From assembly GCA_003640385.1 (NCBI GenBank), contig RCAB01000023.1, forward strand, positions 62,001 through 126,000: DNA of 64,000 nucleotides, given 5' to 3'. Each line of letters begins with the position of its first letter. The first letter of the stretch is position 1. The notes under the pieces are model-generated. The model was not told the origin of the DNA, made no database searches, and saw nothing but the letters and a program-made list of their open reading frames with translations. This document shows, piece by piece, positions 60,571-64,000 of the stretch. A program made the position numbers and the translations under genes. The DNA is from Setaria digitata. Lineage: Eukaryota > Nematoda > Chromadorea > Rhabditida > Setariidae.

Positions 60571-63500
60571 TTAACGCATTTGAATACCGCTCACTTCTAG
60601 ATCACCACCAATTTGAAGACCATTGATTTCATGAGGGTCCAAACGATGTGCATACGTAGCATATCGTTCACTGTTAATGAAAATCTGGAAATTAGAGAAA
60701 TTAGTGCACGTATATCACTTACTGTTAATGAAAATCTTAAAGAAATGAAAGTTAAAGACTTAAAGAAATTAACCTGAATCAATTTAAATTAACTAACTTA
60801 AAGTGAAAGCCCCCCCCCCCCCCCCCCCCCGCATTAAATTCCACTATTTTTTAGATGCTATCCTCTGATTCAAAATTCTGACAAGTGGAAATTGAAAACC
60901 GAATACAACGTTTTTTTACAATTAATTACGAGGTTTTAACGATCTCTACTTAACACCACTACCAAGATAAATTTAAAGATAAAAAATAAGAAACTTACTA
61001 AGATAAATTCTGTTCATACAAGCTTTTTTAATACGCAGTAAAAAAGCCTGTTACCTTGAACTTGATATATCTAAACCTTTTTTAAATTTGTTTCTCTCAA
61101 TATGTTTAATTTACTTTTTGATTTCCAAAAAGTATTATCACTAATAAAACAAAAAAACAGAACCTGGAAGGCATATTCCTCATTTTTGATTTCTAAATCA
61201 AAGCCGATTCCCTTTTCAAGAATCATTTTTCCTTCCCGTTCTTCGTTACCCCACTCACCAGCGATCAGAGAATTACGAACTATCGCCTATGAATAAATTT
61301 ACTATTGGTAAAATGTTTATTGTTATTTATATCTGGGAATGGCATGAAAAGAGAGAAATGAAAGCCGATCAGAAGAGAAAATGATCTAAAAATTCTTGCA
61401 AATTAAAAAAAAAAAGAATTGGAATTTTCTGCTTTTCAACTCCTAATTTTTCCTCAAAATGTGGATATACGATTCATCAAGCTTCTGAAGTAAGGAAGCT
61501 ATCCATTAAAATATATAATTGTGCTTTCTTCCTTATCTTTCTCCATTTTTATTTCTATATTTTACTAATGCACTCATTAAAGAAATGTACAGCAACCTTT
61601 TCGTCGAACCGAGGATTGAAGTGAAGTGCAATATCACCATTCTTTTTGAGTAAGTTGATGTGGAAGCGCTTTCCTTTCTTCTCAGGTGTTGCAAAGATAA
61701 GCAGTGATTTGCCTGGCATCAAACCTTCTCCACTTAATCCACTTTCGTATGGAACTGGCTGTAATTGCAAAATCTCTAACAAATCTTAGAGAATAAAACT
61801 ATCAACTGCAATTACATTTAATAAATATGAGCTATTTCAAAAAGCAGTCTGATGGGTCGTCTATCTAGAATGAAAATATGCAGGCCTAACTTCATTTTTG
61901 CAGACCTAACAAACAAGTCTTCTATTGGCAGTTAAGGAACACGGCGAAATAAACCAAAAAGACAGAGACATGGGTTCCACTTCTATAACTTCTGAAGGTG
62001 AAAACAACACATGCCATTAACCCAAAGAACTTGAACATTTAATTCCTTAACTAGTAAAATTATAAGTTAACATGAAATCTTGTAGTCAACATGAAGAATT
62101 TGAAATTTGTAAGATCCATGCTTTAATTATAAATTTGCCGAAAAATCTCCTGGAAAAAATGAAAGAAGAGGACATACATAATATTTGCCACCCCAGTGGA
62201 TGTACGTGACGAGCACGTCACCGTCAATTGAGAAATGTGTTACCGAGGACAGCGGGACACGGTGTTCATATTCTTTGACTTCTTTCTGCAAATTAGAATA
62301 ACAGACACATTTAACTTCATTATGCGTGAGCAGTACAAAAAGTTTTCCCCAACGAGCGCATATTTCTAAGAAAAATATTCTTAAATTTCCTTTCTCTCTC
62401 TTCCACTTTATTTCTCACACCAATGAACATTTATTAAATTTTATCCAGTCAAGATGGGATTTACGCAATAACTTCTGTATTGTTTTCTTGGAATCTCATT
62501 GCACAAAAACTGATAAAGAGGGAAGTTCTAAGTAACTCACTGCTATCAATGACATGAACCTAACTGATTATTTTGATAGTTTATGTGATGTTTTCTGGAA
62601 GCATTAGTCAATACATGCTACAAAAGCAAATAAAACTCTGTGGTTGTGGAGGCGGCCCTTAATCTAAATAGAACAGAATATTCCGGTTTTCAATTACTAT
62701 AATGTGTAACATTATCAATTCCCCTGATGGTTTTATGTGAAATATTTGAGCCTGTCAATGAGTTTTTAATTCTGTTTGAGGCTATATTCTACATTCTTTC
62801 TACTCTTTCTACTTTTCTAAGAATCTATAACGACATGATTAAAGCAATAACTAAAGGGTAAAAATTTAAAAATCTTTAACTCGGATTACCACTTTAATGA
62901 TACCAGTTCCAATTTCCATTTGAATAAGTAGTAAATACTCAAATACCTGATCAACATAGATTGTATATTTACTGTCATGAGCACGAATTCGTATGTCAAT
63001 ATCATCTCCCTTCTTGTAAGGATTGCTTTTTCTTTCCTCTTTACCCCATTCACCTTTACTGAACGTGTTGAATACAATCTGCAAAATCACCAATTACTGG
63101 ACAAAGTGCGATGATTTAAAGAGGCTAATTGTGAAAAATGTTTTTGGTACAGGTGCAGTTTTTATCATGTTACCTTTCATCTGTCGTTCTATCTTTCACC
63201 ACTGGAACGATTATCTTTTTCTTAAAAAAAAAGTTTGCTTTAAATCTAGAACTTTAATGCATTCCTACTTTTTATTATGTATTTCTCTTTTCATCAAATC
63301 TGATATCACTCAATATGGGCTTCAGATCCAGTTTTACAAAAAACTAGGGTTCACATTGGCACGTACCGTTTCTTTTTCGCGACAGATGATATACATCATT
63401 ATCATCAATTTAAAATTATATCAACTTTTAAAAGAGAAAACCTCCTTCATTATGGTTAAATTACGACTGAAAACACATTTTAAATTGAGGTTCTTGTCAA

Positions 63501-63914
63501 GTAGATAGACAAACAGAATTATACAAAAGCGCTTTTAAATTTTTTTCCAATGGTGTAGAACAGTCAGCATTCACTTCTGCCCATCTTCCCATTCAATAAA
63601 ATGAAAATAGAATTTTATTCATTGTAATTAATATAGCACTACTTTCATTTTCGCTCTAGTTCTAGAATAAAAAAACCAACTAATTACATAGAAATATGTA
63701 GCATAAATAAAGACTTAAAGTATTATTATGAAGAGTATATTGCAGGAATTAAACTTTTTACTTCATTTATTTCAAATTATCTCAAATCAGCAGTGAAAAG
63801 GTCACAACTGTCAACGAACTACTGACCTTGCCTTCATCAAAGCGCACTGATATATGTAACGGGACATCATTCCCACTAAAATCCGCTGCAGTATTGTGCA
63901 AATTTATCGTAAAT
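60571..63914 (-). CDS. lec-1: Tandem-repeat (two-CRD) galectin, 5' end outside window
   Basis: Galectins bind beta-galactosides; nematode 32-kDa galectins occur in tissue and, in filariae, among excreted/secreted products. Exons in perfect phase: 63827-63914, 62947-63078, 62178-62285, 61597-61758, 61164-61286, 60571-60684, giving 241 residues; the N-terminal 35-40 residues are expected beyond 64000. CRD1 starts RFTINLHNTAADFSGNDVPL, with HISVRF and WGKEER; CRD2 starts PVPYESGLSGEGLMPGKSLL, with HFNPRF and WGNEER, ending LEVSGIQMR. CRD2 has the full H-N-R / W-E-R sugar-binding set; CRD1 has Ser-Val in place of Asn-Pro, as I recall for C. elegans LEC-1. The whole fragment tracks LEC-1 closely, so the assignment is strong. 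No signal peptide can be assessed. Introns carry a poly-C run (60810-60830) and a decayed copy of the last exon's start (60700-60737). Confidence 0.93.
60670..60737. repeat. Duplicated start of the last galectin exon inside the adjacent intron
   Basis: The 17-mer actgttaatgaaaatct spans the acceptor and first bases of the last exon at 60670-60686 and recurs exactly at 60721-60737 in the intron. Read on the gene strand, similarity continues with substitutions past the 17-mer (AACAGTGAACGATATGC versus AACAGTAAGTGATATAC). Confidence 0.75.
60810..60830 (-). repeat. Poly-G tract (21 G on the minus, gene, strand)
   Basis: Twenty-one consecutive Cs on the plus strand, that is Gs on the transcribed galectin RNA, lie within the last intron. 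It is the second long G/C homopolymer in this AT-rich window. Confidence 0.9.
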
Positions 63915-64000
63915 CTGCAAATCAACAATATACGAAATGAGTAAATAATCTAATTCTATTCTGACTTCAATGACGACTCTCTTTTTAAACATTTTTCAAA
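63915..64000. other. Galectin intron at the window edge
   Basis: This is intronic sequence upstream of the exon at 63827-63914, whose acceptor is gatttgcag. The next upstream exon, with the start codon, is not in the window. Confidence 0.7.

Noticed and set aside
63023..63508. The longest open frame in the window (161 codons, plus strand).
   Set aside because: It lies mostly in a galectin intron and antisense to a galectin exon, is hydrophobic and low in information, and has no domain.

Overview
The window looks like a piece of a nematode chromosome, most likely a filarial or related clade III (Spirurina) worm. The DNA is strongly AT-rich. The genes are broken into many short exons joined at GT...TTTTCAG-type introns, and several start codons follow acceptor-like sites expected for spliced-leader trans-splicing. 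The gene set (MNK kinase, biopterin hydroxylase, Argonaute, EPS15/EHS-1, a two-domain 32-kDa-type galectin) has clear nematode counterparts. The species assignment is inference. Most gene models below were assembled by hand from exon translation, splice signals and phase matching, so boundaries are best estimates.

Layout. Bases 1-2749: no supportable gene. 2750-10845 (minus): MNK-type kinase, 15 exons, about 785 codons. 10846-22400: a long gene-poor stretch with a GC-richer island near 15.4-15.8 kb, probably regulatory for the divergent neighbours. 22600-25499 (plus): biopterin-dependent aromatic amino acid hydroxylase, best read as tryptophan hydroxylase, with its catalytic domain complete and its N-terminus unresolved. 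27.5-29687 (plus): a kinase-fold protein without HRD and DFG, a predicted pseudokinase. 30699-33422 (minus): a complete seven-exon serine beta-lactamase-like (LACT) protein. 33423-39004: divergent intergenic region with a 3 x 41 bp tandem repeat. 39005-47610 (plus): an AGO-clade Argonaute with an intact DEDH tetrad, over 20 exons. 48807-54338 (minus): EPS15/EHS-1 with three EH domains, a coiled coil and DPF motifs. 55644-57540 (minus): a small secreted cysteine-rich protein of unknown family. 60571-63914 (minus): two-CRD galectin (LEC-1-like), with its 5' end outside the window.

These genes do not form an operon or a single pathway. They cover translation control (MNK acting on eIF4E), serotonin synthesis (TPH), small-RNA silencing (Argonaute), endocytosis (EHS-1), and secreted or host-facing proteins (galectin, cysteine-rich protein). 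The assembly has three single-N joins, each flanked by near-identical duplicated or inverted sequence, and these should be treated as artefacts until checked. The least familiar items are the pseudokinase, the small secreted protein, and a decayed copy of a galectin exon start inside the neighbouring intron.
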